This document shows positions 16,466-25,002 of a stretch of DNA of 64,000 nt, in pieces. The stretch's first letter is position 1. Every line of letters starts with the position of its first letter. Under the pieces are notes generated by a model. It was not told the DNA's origin. It ran no database searches and saw nothing but the letters and a program-made list of their open reading frames with translations. Source of the stretch: Ectobacillus polymachus (GTDB lineage Bacteria; Bacillota; Bacilli; Bacillales; Bacillaceae_G). The stretch spans positions 496,001-560,000 of the forward strand of contig NZ_JBLREB010000001.1 of the NCBI RefSeq assembly GCF_048159605.1. Reading direction: 5' to 3'. The translations under genes were made by a program, and so were the position numbers.

Positions 16466-17941
16466 GTGAAGCATGTACAAACGAATATGCGGGAAGTGAA
16501 ACTCTTTATTGATGGAGAATATGTAGAATCTAGCAACAATTCTATGTTTGAAGTGAAAAATCCAGCAACACAAGAAGTCATTGCCCGTGTACACGAAGCT
16601 ACATATGAAGATGTAGACCGTGCGTGCCGAGTGGCTAGACGAGCGTTTGAGGAAGGACCATGGCGTACGATGTCTGTAGAGGAGCGCTGTGCAAAAATTC
16701 GCCGAATGGCTGAAATTATTATTGAACGAAAAGAAGAATTGGCACGCTTAGAAGCATTGGATGTCGGAAAGCCATACCCTGTCGCACTTAATATGGAAAT
16801 TCCAAGAGCCGCCCATAACTTAAAGTTTTTTGCGGACTTTATGGAGAAACAAGGCGGAGAAGTCTATCCGATGGGGGAAGAATATTTAAACTATACTCGT
16901 TATGAGCCTGTCGGAGTAGCTGCACTTATTACTCCTTGGAATCTCCCGTTTATGCTAACAACATGGAAACTAGGACCGTGCCTTGCATCAGGAAATACAG
17001 CAGTTATTAAACCAGCAGAGATGACACCTTTAACTGTATCCCTCCTAGGGGAAATCGCCAAAGATGCAGGAATCCCGGATGGAGTCGTGAATGTAGTGCA
17101 AGGATTTGGACCGAATTCTGCCGGAGAATTCATGACTACTCATCCAGATGTAGATCTTATCTCTTTTACAGGAGAAACGAGTACGGGAAAAGCAATTATG
17201 AAAAATGGGGCAGATTCGCTAAAGCGTGTTTCCTTTGAATTAGGAGGAAAGGCAGCAAATATCATATTTGAAGATGCGAATTTGGATAAAGCAATCCCTG
17301 TTTCTATTCAAGCAGCTTTCTTAAATTCAGGCCAAGTGTGTCTAGCTGGTTCCAGAATTTTAGTTCAGCGCTCTATCTTTGATGAATTTGTTGAGCGCTT
17401 TAAAAAGGCAGCAGCTGAACTTAAAGTAGGAGATCCGCAAGATATTTCAACGAATATGGGACCCGTTGTAAGTGAAGAGCACTACAAGAAAGTTACAAGC
17501 TATTTAGAAATCGCTAAGAAAGAAAATTCAACATTGGTGTACGGCGGAAAGCGTCCAAATCTTCCGGATTATTTAAAGGATGGCTACTACTTAGAACCTA
17601 CAATTTATATCCAAGAGGATCCAAATGCACGAATTAGTCAAGAAGAGATTTTTGGACCTATTGTTACGTTAATTCCTTTTGACACAGAAGAAGAGGCGCT
17701 TGAAATTGCAAATGGAACCGAGTACGGATTAAATGGGGTAATCTGGACCGATAATTTACAGCAGGCACACCGTATATCTCACCACGTTCGTGCAGGAACC
17801 ATCTGGGTTAACTGTTGGTTTGTTCGTGACCTCCGTGCTCCATTCGGTGGATTTAAGAAGAGCGGGATTGGACGAGAAGGTGGCCATCACAGTCTTGAAT
17901 TCTTTACAGAAGCAAAAAATATTTGTATTGCATTGCAATAA
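16466..17941 (+). CDS. dmpC: 2-hydroxymuconic semialdehyde dehydrogenase
   Basis: This 491-residue NAD-dependent aldehyde dehydrogenase has the oxyanion Asn in TPWNLPFM, the catalytic Glu in FELGGKAANI, the catalytic Cys in NSGQVCLAGSR and the C-terminal PFGGFKKSGIGREGG. It oxidises the ring-cleavage product to 2-hydroxymuconate. GTG 16466 is chosen because AAAGGAGTGA lies upstream at good spacing; a longer in-frame extension overlaps the tautomerase gene and is not family-like. It is the last gene of the operon. With no hydrolase gene present, this dehydrogenase is the only visible exit for the semialdehyde. Confidence 0.94.
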   Translation: MKHVQTNMREVKLFIDGEYVESSNNSMFEVKNPATQEVIARVHEATYEDVDRACRVARRAFEEGPWRTMSVEERCAKIRRMAEIIIERKEELARLEALDVGKPYPVALNMEIPRAAHNLKFFADFMEKQGGEVYPMGEEYLNYTRYEPVGVAALITPWNLPFMLTTWKLGPCLASGNTAVIKPAEMTPLTVSLLGEIAKDAGIPDGVVNVVQGFGPNSAGEFMTTHPDVDLISFTGETSTGKAIMKNGADSLKRVSFELGGKAANIIFEDANLDKAIPVSIQAAFLNSGQVCLAGSRILVQRSIFDEFVERFKKAAAELKVGDPQDISTNMGPVVSEEHYKKVTSYLEIAKKENSTLVYGGKRPNLPDYLKDGYYLEPTIYIQEDPNARISQEEIFGPIVTLIPFDTEEEALEIANGTEYGLNGVIWTDNLQQAHRISHHVRAGTIWVNCWFVRDLRAPFGGFKKSGIGREGGHHSLEFFTEAKNICIALQ

Positions 17942-17960
17942 AGTATCACAAATGAGAAAT

Positions 17961-17993
17961 GCCCTGCTTTGTCGACAAAGCAGGGCGTTTTTC
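17961..17993 (+). terminator. Terminator of the phenol operon
   Basis: The perfect 26-base palindrome (arms GCCCTGCTTTGTC and GACAAAGCAGGGC) is followed by GTTTTT. It begins 20 bases after the last gene. Confidence 0.92.
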
Positions 17994-18084
17994 GTTATGT
18001 GTTACATACATCAGTTCTGCCGTTAAACTTCTGGTGAGATCCTGTTTTCCTCTTGTTTCCGCGCTCCTTTTACCGTTACCTCAT

Positions 18085-18230
18085 CCGATTTCGCCGATAC
18101 ACCTTGGTTTTTCGCCGTTAAACACCTCGGTTTCGCCGTAACACCATCGATTTTCGCCGTTAAACACCTCAGTTTCGCCGTTAAACACCTCAGTTTCGCC
18201 GTTAAAACTATCTGATCCGCCGTTAACCTC
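18085..18230. repeat. Tandem repeat of about 21-23 bases (TTCGCCGTTAAACACCTC unit)
   Basis: About seven imperfect copies of a unit like TTTCGCCGTTAAACACCTCA lie head to tail between the convergent phenol operon and RNase J genes. On the minus strand an open frame across it reads a repeating LTAKLRC-like peptide. It lacks a convincing ribosome site and looks like a by-product of the repeat. The unit is GC-richer than its surroundings. From memory, similar repeats occur in intergenic DNA of several Bacillaceae. No function is known to me. Confidence 0.8.
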
Positions 18231-18324
18231 TGTTTTTCCACTCTTATCTCTTTCCATATCCTTGTAGCAAGTATCGGTATGAGTTGTCTATTAAAATTGT
18301 TGCTTTTGTACCAATCACCTTTAT

Positions 18325-19998
18325 TTAAATTTCAATTATAATGGGAAGAATCATCGGCTTTCTCTTCGTTTGGGTATATACATATTGTCCTATTGCTTTT
18401 TTAATTTGTTGTTTCATATTATTTCTTTGCTTTATATTCTCTTCTAGCAAGTTGTTAACTGTTGTTTTCACGATGCGATTCACATTTTTTAAGAGATCTT
18501 CGGAATCAGTTGTAATTACGAATCCACGAGAAATGGTATCAGGACCAGAAATCATTTTTTTATCTGATTTGCTTAGGGTTATTACAATTACCAGCATTCC
18601 ATCTTCAGACAGCTGTTTACGGTCTCGCAGTATAATATTTCCAACATCACCTACACCCATTCCGTCTACGTAAGTATCTCCTGAAGGTATTTTCCGAGTT
18701 TGACGAGCTTTCTTGTTTTCAAAATCAACAACATCACCATTATTTATAATAAACGTATTTTCCTTCATGACTCCTACAGATTCTGCTAGCAAGCGATGCA
18801 GATGCAACATTCTAAATTCACCATGAACGGGAATTAAGTAGGTTGGTTTTATCAATGTAAGCATAAGTTTTAAATCTTCCTGATAGCCATGTCCAGAAAC
18901 ATGCATACCTGTTCGATTTGAAGGACCGTATATCACTCTTGCACCAAGTAGAAATAAGTTGTCCACGATTCGTGAAACACTTCGTTCATTCCCAGGTATT
19001 GGGGTTGCGGCAATAATAACGGTATCCTCAGGTAGGATGTCTACATCCCGGTAGTTAGAACTTGCAAGACGTGCAAGGGCAGCCATCGGTTCTCCTTGAC
19101 ACCCAGTACATAGGATTGCCACGTTTTCAGGAGGTAATTGCTTAATTTCTTGTGGTTCAATGAGCAGGTCATCAGGAATCTGCACATATCCGCGATTCAT
19201 GGCAACAGAAACGACATTCACCATACTTCTACCAAGCAACGCTAGCTTTCGATTTGTTTTTAATGCTGCAGCAACGACTTGCTGAACACGATTCACATTC
19301 GAAGCAAAGGTAGAGATAACAATTTTCCGCTTAGCACTCAAGAAAGCTTCTTCAATATGGTTTCCTACGAGTCGTTCGGATGGGGTAGAGCCAGGACGTT
19401 CTGCATTCGTACTCTCTGAGATAAGAGCCAACACACCTTGCTCTCCAATTGCCGCCATTTTATGAATATCAGAATATTGGTTATTAACAGGAGTTAAATC
19501 AAATTTAAAGTCACCGGTATGTACGACATTTCCTTCTGGTGTATGTAAGACAATACCTAGACAATCAGGAATACTATGACTCGTTTTAAAAAAAGTAGTC
19601 CGAATTTCTCCAAACGTATGATTTGAATTTGAATCAATCTCAAACAATTTACTATCCCTTAAAAGTCCGTGCTCTTGTAATTTTAATTCAATTAATCCAA
19701 GGGTAAAACGTGTTGCGTAAATGGGTATATTCAATTTTCTTATAAAATAGGGAATCCCGCCAATATGATCTTCGTGTCCATGTGTAACAAGCAATGCTCT
19801 GATTTTTTCCTTATTATCCTCTAAGTAGGAAATATCAGGGATAATCAAATCGATTCCTAATAAGCTTTCATCAGGAAACTTAGCACCACAGTCGATAATT
19901 ACGAGATCATTTGCATATTGAACCACATACATGTTTTTACCAATTTCATTTATGCCACCGAGGGCGAATATGGACAATACATTGTTATTTAAAGTCAA
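18325..19998 (-). CDS. Ribonuclease J (J1-like paralogue)
   Basis: This 557-residue RNase J of normal length combines a metallo-beta-lactamase and a beta-CASP domain. The metal site is intact: HGHEDHIGG (residues 73-81), HTGDFKFD and IPVHGEFRM. The beta-CASP motif reads CTGCQGEPMAA, where J1 usually has GSQGEP. The C-terminus KRKPMILPIIIEI matches J1. RNase J acts as endo- and 5'-exonuclease in mRNA decay. Bacilli carry two or three such genes; the flanks do not show which this is. TTG start with AGGAGG eight bases upstream. Transcribed towards the phenol operon. Confidence 0.92.
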   Translation of the reverse strand: MTLNNNVLSIFALGGINEIGKNMYVVQYANDLVIIDCGAKFPDESLLGIDLIIPDISYLEDNKEKIRALLVTHGHEDHIGGIPYFIRKLNIPIYATRFTLGLIELKLQEHGLLRDSKLFEIDSNSNHTFGEIRTTFFKTSHSIPDCLGIVLHTPEGNVVHTGDFKFDLTPVNNQYSDIHKMAAIGEQGVLALISESTNAERPGSTPSERLVGNHIEEAFLSAKRKIVISTFASNVNRVQQVVAAALKTNRKLALLGRSMVNVVSVAMNRGYVQIPDDLLIEPQEIKQLPPENVAILCTGCQGEPMAALARLASSNYRDVDILPEDTVIIAATPIPGNERSVSRIVDNLFLLGARVIYGPSNRTGMHVSGHGYQEDLKLMLTLIKPTYLIPVHGEFRMLHLHRLLAESVGVMKENTFIINNGDVVDFENKKARQTRKIPSGDTYVDGMGVGDVGNIILRDRKQLSEDGMLVIVITLSKSDKKMISGPDTISRGFVITTDSEDLLKNVNRIVKTTVNNLLEENIKQRNNMKQQIKKAIGQYVYTQTKRKPMILPIIIEI

Positions 19999-20379
19999 AT
20001 TTATTTCCTCCTACAATTAATGCGTAATCGTAGTATTCCCTATTATGATTTGAATTAGAAGTCCTTGCAGTTAGTATGTGATTTACTTTTTTGATGATTT
20101 GATGCATCCATACCTGAATCCAGCCACACCTCATAAAAATGTAAATTTTTATATTCATTCCCATATTACGGTAGTAAAATAAAGTAGATTCAAAAAGTGG
20201 GAGAGGACGGTGAAAAAAACTCTAGTGTGAAGCTGACATTCCTGATTTGAACAAAAAGGATATACGACTGAAGATGATTATTATTGGTTTGCATAAGATT
20301 GTTTTCGTGACTTTTAATAATGTTTCAATGGAATTTTTACAAAAATAAATTACGAGAATAATAAAAAAGGTGGGGAATT
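19999..20379. other. Intergenic region between divergent rnj and ycxB-like genes
   Basis: About 380 bases hold the divergent promoters presumably needed by both neighbours. I see no convincing open frame, RNA gene or long inverted repeat. An A+T-rich tract precedes the plus-strand gene, whose ribosome site is AAAAAGGTGGGG. Confidence 0.4.
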
Positions 20380-20907
20380 ATGAGAGTTGAATATGAGCTA
20401 AAAGAGGAAGATTTTCTTGCATTTCAGCTGTACTTTGTAAAACATTCAAAAACAGTACAACGATCTCTAATTCTACAACGTTTTCTTATTCCTATTTTGT
20501 TTATACTTGTTTCATTTTTCATATCCTATTCGACGCACAGTCCATTATTAAGCTTATTTCTCGTTTATTTTATCGCAGCTGTATTATGGATTATACTCTG
20601 GCCTAACTATTTTTACGGAATAATACGGAGAAGGACAAAGAAAATGCTGAGGGAAGGAAAGCATACAAATTTATTAGGTAAGTGTGTAGTAACGGTAACG
20701 GAAAAAGAAATTATTGAAGAAAGCCCTACAGAGCGATCTTCAGTACGATTAGCGTTAATTGACAAAGTAGAAGAAAATGATGATTATATTATTATCTTTT
20801 TGAACGCTATAAAGGCATGTATGATTCCCAAAAGATCTTTTCCAGATGAACAAAGTGAAAAAGATTTTATTGTGAGACTAAAAGAACTCTTACTTAAAGC
20901 AAAATAA
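20380..20907 (+). CDS. YcxB-like membrane protein
   Basis: This 175-residue protein has an N-terminal soluble strand (LKEEDFLAFQLYFVKHS), two adjacent membrane helices (about residues 32-75) and a C-terminal cytoplasmic beta-rich domain ending in IPKRSFPDEQSEKDFI. This matches the YcxB-like (PF14317) layout; the function is unknown. A good ribosome site (AAGGTGGGG) precedes the ATG. The next gene starts 10 bases later, so they are probably co-transcribed. Confidence 0.8.
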   Translation: MRVEYELKEEDFLAFQLYFVKHSKTVQRSLILQRFLIPILFILVSFFISYSTHSPLLSLFLVYFIAAVLWIILWPNYFYGIIRRRTKKMLREGKHTNLLGKCVVTVTEKEIIEESPTERSSVRLALIDKVEENDDYIIIFLNAIKACMIPKRSFPDEQSEKDFIVRLKELLLKAK

Positions 20908-20917
20908 AAGAGAAAAG

Positions 20918-21679
20918 GTGAAAACGCTGGAAATACAATTAATAAGAAATGCAACGCTTTTGGTTAATATAGATGGTAAAAAAATTCTGATAGACGCCAT
21001 GCTTGGGGAAGTTGGTAGTATAAAAACTGTACCGTTAACAAGAAACAAGAAAAGAAATCCAATTGTACCTTTGACAGTTTCATTGCAAAAAATAACAGAT
21101 ATTGATGCAATTTTAATTACTCATCGACATTTTGACCATTTTGATGAAGAGGCTAAAAAAATACTTCCTAAAAACATACCACTATTTTGTCAACCACAGG
21201 ATGAGATAAGAATTCGAAAATCGGGTTTTAATAACGTAACATCAATCGACAATTTTCACAAATGGGAAGGAATAAAGATTTATAGAGTTAATGGTAATCA
21301 TGGTACAGGATTAGCTGGTCTTTTAATGGGAAAGGTTTCTGGTTTTGTTTTTGAAGACCGAAAAGGGAAAAAACTCTATATAGCGGGAGATACAGTGTAT
21401 AACAAAGTAGTAGAAAAAGTTTTAGAATACTATCAACCTGATGTAACAGTAGTAAATTCAGGAGAAGCACAGTTAATCTTTGGCAATCCTATCACAATGA
21501 CCAAAGAAGATGTACTGAAAGTCGCAAATATATCAAATTCAATAGTGGTTGCAGTACATTTAGAAGCAGTTAATCATTGTAGCCTCAAAAGGATTGACCT
21601 AAATAATTACATAAACAAAAAGGGCTTATACAAAAATGTTATTATTCCAAATGATGGGGAAATCATGAGTTTTACTTAA
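20918..21679 (+). CDS. MBL-fold metallo-hydrolase (UlaG/YtkL-like)
   Basis: This 253-residue metallo-beta-lactamase-fold protein has an N-terminal beta strand pair (LIRNATLLVNIDGKKILID) and the metal motif THRHFDHFD. Further ligands are Asp in YIAGDTVYNK and His in VAVHLEAVNHC. The layout resembles YtkL/UlaG-type hydrolases acting on small esters or lactones; the substrate is unknown. It uses a GTG start 10 bases after the YcxB-like gene, with AGAGAAAAGG upstream. Confidence 0.85.
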   Translation: MKTLEIQLIRNATLLVNIDGKKILIDAMLGEVGSIKTVPLTRNKKRNPIVPLTVSLQKITDIDAILITHRHFDHFDEEAKKILPKNIPLFCQPQDEIRIRKSGFNNVTSIDNFHKWEGIKIYRVNGNHGTGLAGLLMGKVSGFVFEDRKGKKLYIAGDTVYNKVVEKVLEYYQPDVTVVNSGEAQLIFGNPITMTKEDVLKVANISNSIVVAVHLEAVNHCSLKRIDLNNYINKKGLYKNVIIPNDGEIMSFT

Positions 21680-21882
21680 ATAAAGTTGAACAGCTTTTTT
21701 CGAAGGCAACATTAAGGCTTAAGTGCCCTTTAATAAAGAGTATATATAAAATCTTTCTAAGTATTGTTTGGTACTATAGTGTTTCTTCAAACAAGATGAG
21801 GAAACTTAACGAAGTACAACTTTCCCCTCCCATACCTTGGCATACACTACAAGGAGAATAATCTGGAAGGGAGAAGCGGTAC

Positions 21883-22308
21883 ATGTACTATATGAATGAC
21901 TATTATGCTCGTCCTTCGGCTGACCAGGAGCTAATTCAGGATCTTGCGAAAGCAATTAACGGTGAATACAGTGCGATTACATGCTACGAGCAGCTGGCAA
22001 AACTTGCTCCAAATGAGGAAGAAAGAAACCGAATACTCGAAATCCGAAAAGATGAAATTCGGCATTTTCATTCTATTTCACAGATTTATACATCTCTAAG
22101 CGGTGGACAGCCAACTCCGCAAATGCCTGAAGCTTGTGCAACCGACTATAAGCAAGGAGTAAAGGCAGCATTTAAAGACGAACAAGAAACGGTAGATTTC
22201 TATTTAGATATTGCGGATAAAGCAAAAAATCCTTTTATAAAAAAACAGTTTCGCCGGGCAGCATCTGATGAACAAAATCATGCCGTGTGGTTTTTATCTT
22301 TTTTCTAA
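21883..22308 (+). CDS. Ferritin-like (rubrerythrin-type) protein, YhjR-like
   Basis: This 141-residue four-helix protein carries two Glu-x-x-His type iron ligands (KDEIRHFH and SDEQNHAVWFL) plus Glu residues in NGEYSAITCYE and FKDEQETVDFY, as in the ferritin-like di-iron family. It resembles B. subtilis YhjR. There is no rubredoxin domain. A role in oxidative stress or in the spore is possible but not shown. GAAGGGAGAAGCGG precedes the start; a second ATG lies three codons in. A weak terminator follows at 22345. Confidence 0.8.
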   Translation: MYYMNDYYARPSADQELIQDLAKAINGEYSAITCYEQLAKLAPNEEERNRILEIRKDEIRHFHSISQIYTSLSGGQPTPQMPEACATDYKQGVKAAFKDEQETVDFYLDIADKAKNPFIKKQFRRAASDEQNHAVWFLSFF

Positions 22309-22344
22309 ACCGTAAAGGAAATAGATTGATACAGTTCGCTAAAG

Positions 22345-22366
22345 CACCTATTTAGGTGTTTTTTCT
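22345..22366 (+). terminator. Short terminator after the ferritin-like gene
   Basis: The hairpin CACCTA-TT-TAGGTG is followed by six T. It is short but well placed 37 bases after the stop. Confidence 0.6.
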
Positions 22367-22398
22367 ATATCTATAAAGGAAAAGGGGGAGGAAAGAAT

Positions 22399-22755
22399 TT
22401 AACTCCTAATTGTTCCTTGGTGAAAAAATAATTTCCACGTGCCATTTCTCTTTCGCCAAATGGAGCTACGGATCGTCTTTATTGCTTTAGTTTCATTAAA
22501 TATACGATACGTTGTTAACACGCAGTCTGGCGACAGGATTTGCATGTCAAAATCGGAAATCAATAAGCAATCGGGTGATAAAGGATGTTCATCACCGATA
22601 TAGTCGCTTCTTCTCCAAACATTCCCCGAGCTCCCAATCTCAAAATAATCATCTGCAAGTATAGTTGAGAGCGCTTCTTCAGACACTCGAATCTCTGGCT
22701 TGAGATGACTACACTCGAGATTATAAATTGTTTGTTTTAGATTATTGCTTTCCAA
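22399..22755 (-). CDS. DUF4440 / SnoaL-like (NTF2-fold) protein
   Basis: This 118-residue protein has the cone-shaped NTF2-like pattern: an N-terminal helix, LADDYFEIGSSGNVWRRSDY, and a C-terminal WRKRNGTWKLFFHQGT strand pair. These match DUF4440 proteins in Bacillaceae, which are mostly of unknown function. It starts at TTG 22755 with AAGGAGG about eight bases upstream. It is monocistronic, on the minus strand. Confidence 0.78.
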   Translation of the reverse strand: MESNNLKQTIYNLECSHLKPEIRVSEEALSTILADDYFEIGSSGNVWRRSDYIGDEHPLSPDCLLISDFDMQILSPDCVLTTYRIFNETKAIKTIRSSIWRKRNGTWKLFFHQGTIRS

Positions 22756-23016
22756 TGGAACAACCTCCTTGTTCGTGTGTAGTTTCTATCCAATTACTGC
22801 TTTATTTGAAATAAAAAAGCACATGAAACTCATGTTCAAAACGAACAACACTTAGATAGAAAATAGAATATGAAACACTCTTTATGAAGAAGAACACATT
22901 AAACAGCATGAGCAACATTGTTGTCCAGACTAATGTTGTAGGAAAAATATAGAAAAAACAGTAAATAAAGTATAAGTTTTCTGGTATAATATTCCTAAAA
23001 GGTGGGGGATCTAAAT

Positions 23017-23244
23017 ATGATATTAGGAATCTTATTACTAGTTGTTGGATTGGCTTCAATAATATCTGTAATCGTATATGTAGTACGTGAAATGAAAGAT
23101 GAACGAAAAATTAATTATTTGATAGTTTCCTTTGTCATTATTTTTGAAATTATTACTGATGTTTGGTCTTTTCCATTTCTCTTGTTTTTCCTCGGACTTT
23201 TTCTAATTCTCTTAGGGGTTTTAAATATTATAGGAATAGCTTAA
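23017..23244 (+). CDS. Small membrane protein, two or three helices
   Basis: This 75-residue hydrophobic protein has helices at about 2-22, 34-52 and 52-74 separated by the charged REMKDERK segment. ATG 23017 follows AAGGTGGGGG. A TATAAT box lies at 22985-22990, so the transcript leader is short. I do not recognise the family. Confidence 0.55.
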   Translation: MILGILLLVVGLASIISVIVYVVREMKDERKINYLIVSFVIIFEIITDVWSFPFLLFFLGLFLILLGVLNIIGIA

Positions 23245-23541
23245 ATATGTAATTTACTTCTTCTTGATTAATATTGATTCCGATAGATAAATAGACGAAT
23301 TGAATTAGCTATACTCTAACATCTATCAGAACGATAGCATATTGAATTTGTGAATATGATAGGTGGTAATACCCGGTTAAGCAATACAGAGATGCCTATT
23401 TTTCTATTTCCTTATTTTCAATCATTATAGCATTGCCTCTCTAGATAGTTTTCCAAAGTATGTAATTTTTATTGTAGTCATTGTAAAGTAATATTTTGAA
23501 TTCCAATAACGTACGTTATGTTAATCGAAGGAGGGGATTAA
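23245..23541. other. Intergenic region with weak hairpins
   Basis: About 300 bases without a convincing gene. There is a small hairpin, CTATC-agaac-GATAG (about 23324-23338), and an ATAGG/CCTAT pair (about 23361-23409) followed by T's that could be a weak terminator. Confidence 0.35.
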
Positions 23542-23727
23542 TTGAAGAAGCATAAAAAGTTTCCTTTTCTTTTTGGAAGTGTATGTGGAAGTGAACTAGG
23601 GCTCATTTTATTATATTTTACCACTGGAAAATTCCAGTGGAGTTTTTGGATTACTTATATTTTAGGTAGCGTGATAGGCTGGTTTATCTATAATCGGCCT
23701 TCTAAAAATCATGATAAGGATTCATGA
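23542..23727 (+). CDS. Small membrane protein (duplicated at 30421)
   Basis: This 61-residue protein has a basic N-terminus (MKKHKK) and two membrane helices (about residues 8-27 and 33-50) joined by TTGKFQWSF. It starts at TTG with GGAGGGG upstream. A close copy, interrupted by a stop, lies at 30421. The coding sequence contains a 20-base palindrome at 23621-23640. I do not recognise a family; conservation of the frame between the copies supports that it is or was coding. Confidence 0.6.
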   Translation: MKKHKKFPFLFGSVCGSELGLILLYFTTGKFQWSFWITYILGSVIGWFIYNRPSKNHDKDS

Positions 23728-24024
23728 ACGTCCAATTACATTGATTATTTCATCGGTCAATTTTACATAGAGCTATCTTTACATTTTTGTCTGTTTTTCG
23801 TATGGCATTTTGCCGGTAGCACTTCCTTTTATAAAGGTTTTTTTCCGCCATGGATCTTCAAACATAAAAAAAGCCCCCTATTATGAAATTAGCCTGTAAT
23901 AAAAAACGTATGAACAAAGCGTTACGCTGTTTTAAACCTGACATGTACGTTGTCACCAATAACTTAGCCTCAAAGGTTGGTAAACCAATCAAGTAAGCTT
24001 ATTTTATTTCTTTGAGAAATGGTA
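23728..24024. other. Intergenic region upstream of the padR-like gene
   Basis: About 300 bases with no supported gene. It includes a T-rich stretch, an AAAAAAAGCCCCC tract and a GACA-N7-TGTC pair. I see nothing that can be named. Confidence 0.3.
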
Positions 24025-24080
24025 TTGCCATTTTCACTACTTTGTAATACTATATAGCTGTACTTAGCGTTACAAAGTAG
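24025..24080 (+). promoter_or_regulatory. Promoter with inverted-repeat operator for the PadR gene
   Basis: A sigma-A-like promoter (TTGCCA at 24025, 17-base spacer, TACTAT at 24048) is overlapped by a perfect 11-bp inverted repeat. The left arm CTACTTTGTAA (24037-24047) sits in the spacer. The right arm TTACAAAGTAG (24070-24080) lies downstream of the -10. This suits autorepression by the PadR protein encoded 18 bases later. The regulator-site pairing is inferred. Confidence 0.65.
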
Positions 24081-24097
24081 ATGGTGGTGAGATATAT

Positions 24098-24430
24098 TTG
24101 GAAAATCTTAGCGAGATGCTTAAAGGTATTTTAGAAGGTATTATATTGGAAATTATCGGACGAGGCGAAGTATATGGATATGAAATTATGAAAAAGCTTC
24201 AGCAACTTGGATTCGATGGCATAGCTGAAGGAACCGTGTATACAATTCTTGTTCGGCTTGAAAGAGGAAAAATGGTTCATATTACAAAAAAACCATCGGA
24301 TATTGGACCGCCGCGTAAGTTTTATTCGCTCAACGAAGTGGGAATGGAAGAACTAGCGAAATTCTGGGAGAAATGGAAGTTCATTAATGAACGAATTCAA
24401 TTATTAAAAAATGGAGGGCATGAATCATGA
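24098..24430 (+). CDS. PadR family transcriptional regulator
   Basis: This 110-residue PadR protein has the family pattern ILEIIGRGEVYGYEIMKKL, then GTVYTILVRLERGKMV, then PPRKFYSLNEVGMEELAKF, followed by a short C-terminal dimer helix. It starts at TTG with GATGGTGGTGAG upstream. It overlaps the next gene by 4 bases (ATGA) and lies just behind an 11-bp inverted repeat that is probably its own operator. Small PadR proteins of this type usually repress the membrane protein or exporter gene they are coupled to. Confidence 0.9.
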   Translation: MENLSEMLKGILEGIILEIIGRGEVYGYEIMKKLQQLGFDGIAEGTVYTILVRLERGKMVHITKKPSDIGPPRKFYSLNEVGMEELAKFWEKWKFINERIQLLKNGGHES

Positions 24431-25002
24431 ATATAAGTAATGAAACGAAGAAGAAAATGGAGATTTTTGCTCGAGAACAATCACAATTTTATTTGAGTGA
24501 TGCTGAGCTTAGCTATATTGAGAGATTACGCAAGAAGGGTGTTCAAACGATGGGAAAGGTGTCCGAGAAGCTTTCACTTTTCAAAGGAACATCTGATAAA
24601 AGTGCAGAAGCGCAAGGTGATATGTTACTTTATATGAGCGATTATATGGAGGATTTAATGTCGCAGGGTATGAGTGAACTAGATGCTTTTGAAAAAGCAA
24701 AGCAGCAACTTGCCTTTGAAAGTAAAAGCGTAAATAATGCTGATTTGAAAGAGAAATATCTTCAATATTATGAAAATTTAACACCTGAATATTATGAAAA
24801 AGTCGGCTTATTTTACGGAGGTTTCGTTATTCTTGGATTAACTATTGGTGCATTGCTTGGATTTCTCATGAGCGGTGGTGTACCAACTTTTCTAAAAGAT
24901 GGGTGGATTTATACACTTGTTGGATGTGGAGTAGGGTTGATGTTAGGTGTAGGGCTAGGGCTTATCAGTAATGCTATCATTGTGTCTAAAAAAAATTTAT
25001 AG
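24427..25002 (+). CDS. PadR-coupled membrane protein
   Basis: This 191-residue protein has a soluble N-terminal 125 residues, largely helical. It includes SDYMEDLMSQGMSELDAFEKA, which recalls the alpha-helical HAAS/DUF1700-like domain often found beside PadR regulators. Two glycine-rich membrane helices follow (about 130-152 and 160-184). The 4-base overlap with padR shows joint expression. The function is unknown; in other Firmicutes such pairs respond to cell-envelope stress. The link to HAAS is a weak resemblance only. Confidence 0.65.
   Translation: MNISNETKKKMEIFAREQSQFYLSDAELSYIERLRKKGVQTMGKVSEKLSLFKGTSDKSAEAQGDMLLYMSDYMEDLMSQGMSELDAFEKAKQQLAFESKSVNNADLKEKYLQYYENLTPEYYEKVGLFYGGFVILGLTIGALLGFLMSGGVPTFLKDGWIYTLVGCGVGLMLGVGLGLISNAIIVSKKNL

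Noticed and set aside
18023..18241. Minus-strand open frame of 72 codons with LTAK repeats
   Set aside because: It follows the DNA tandem repeat, lacks a good ribosome site and has no family pattern; treated as a repeat, not a gene.
23350..23415. Possible T-box remnant (GATAGGTGGTAATACCCGG followed by T-rich hairpin)
   Set aside because: The core differs from AGGGTGGNACCGCG at several fixed bases and no aminoacyl-tRNA or amino-acid gene follows; kept only as a weak hairpin.
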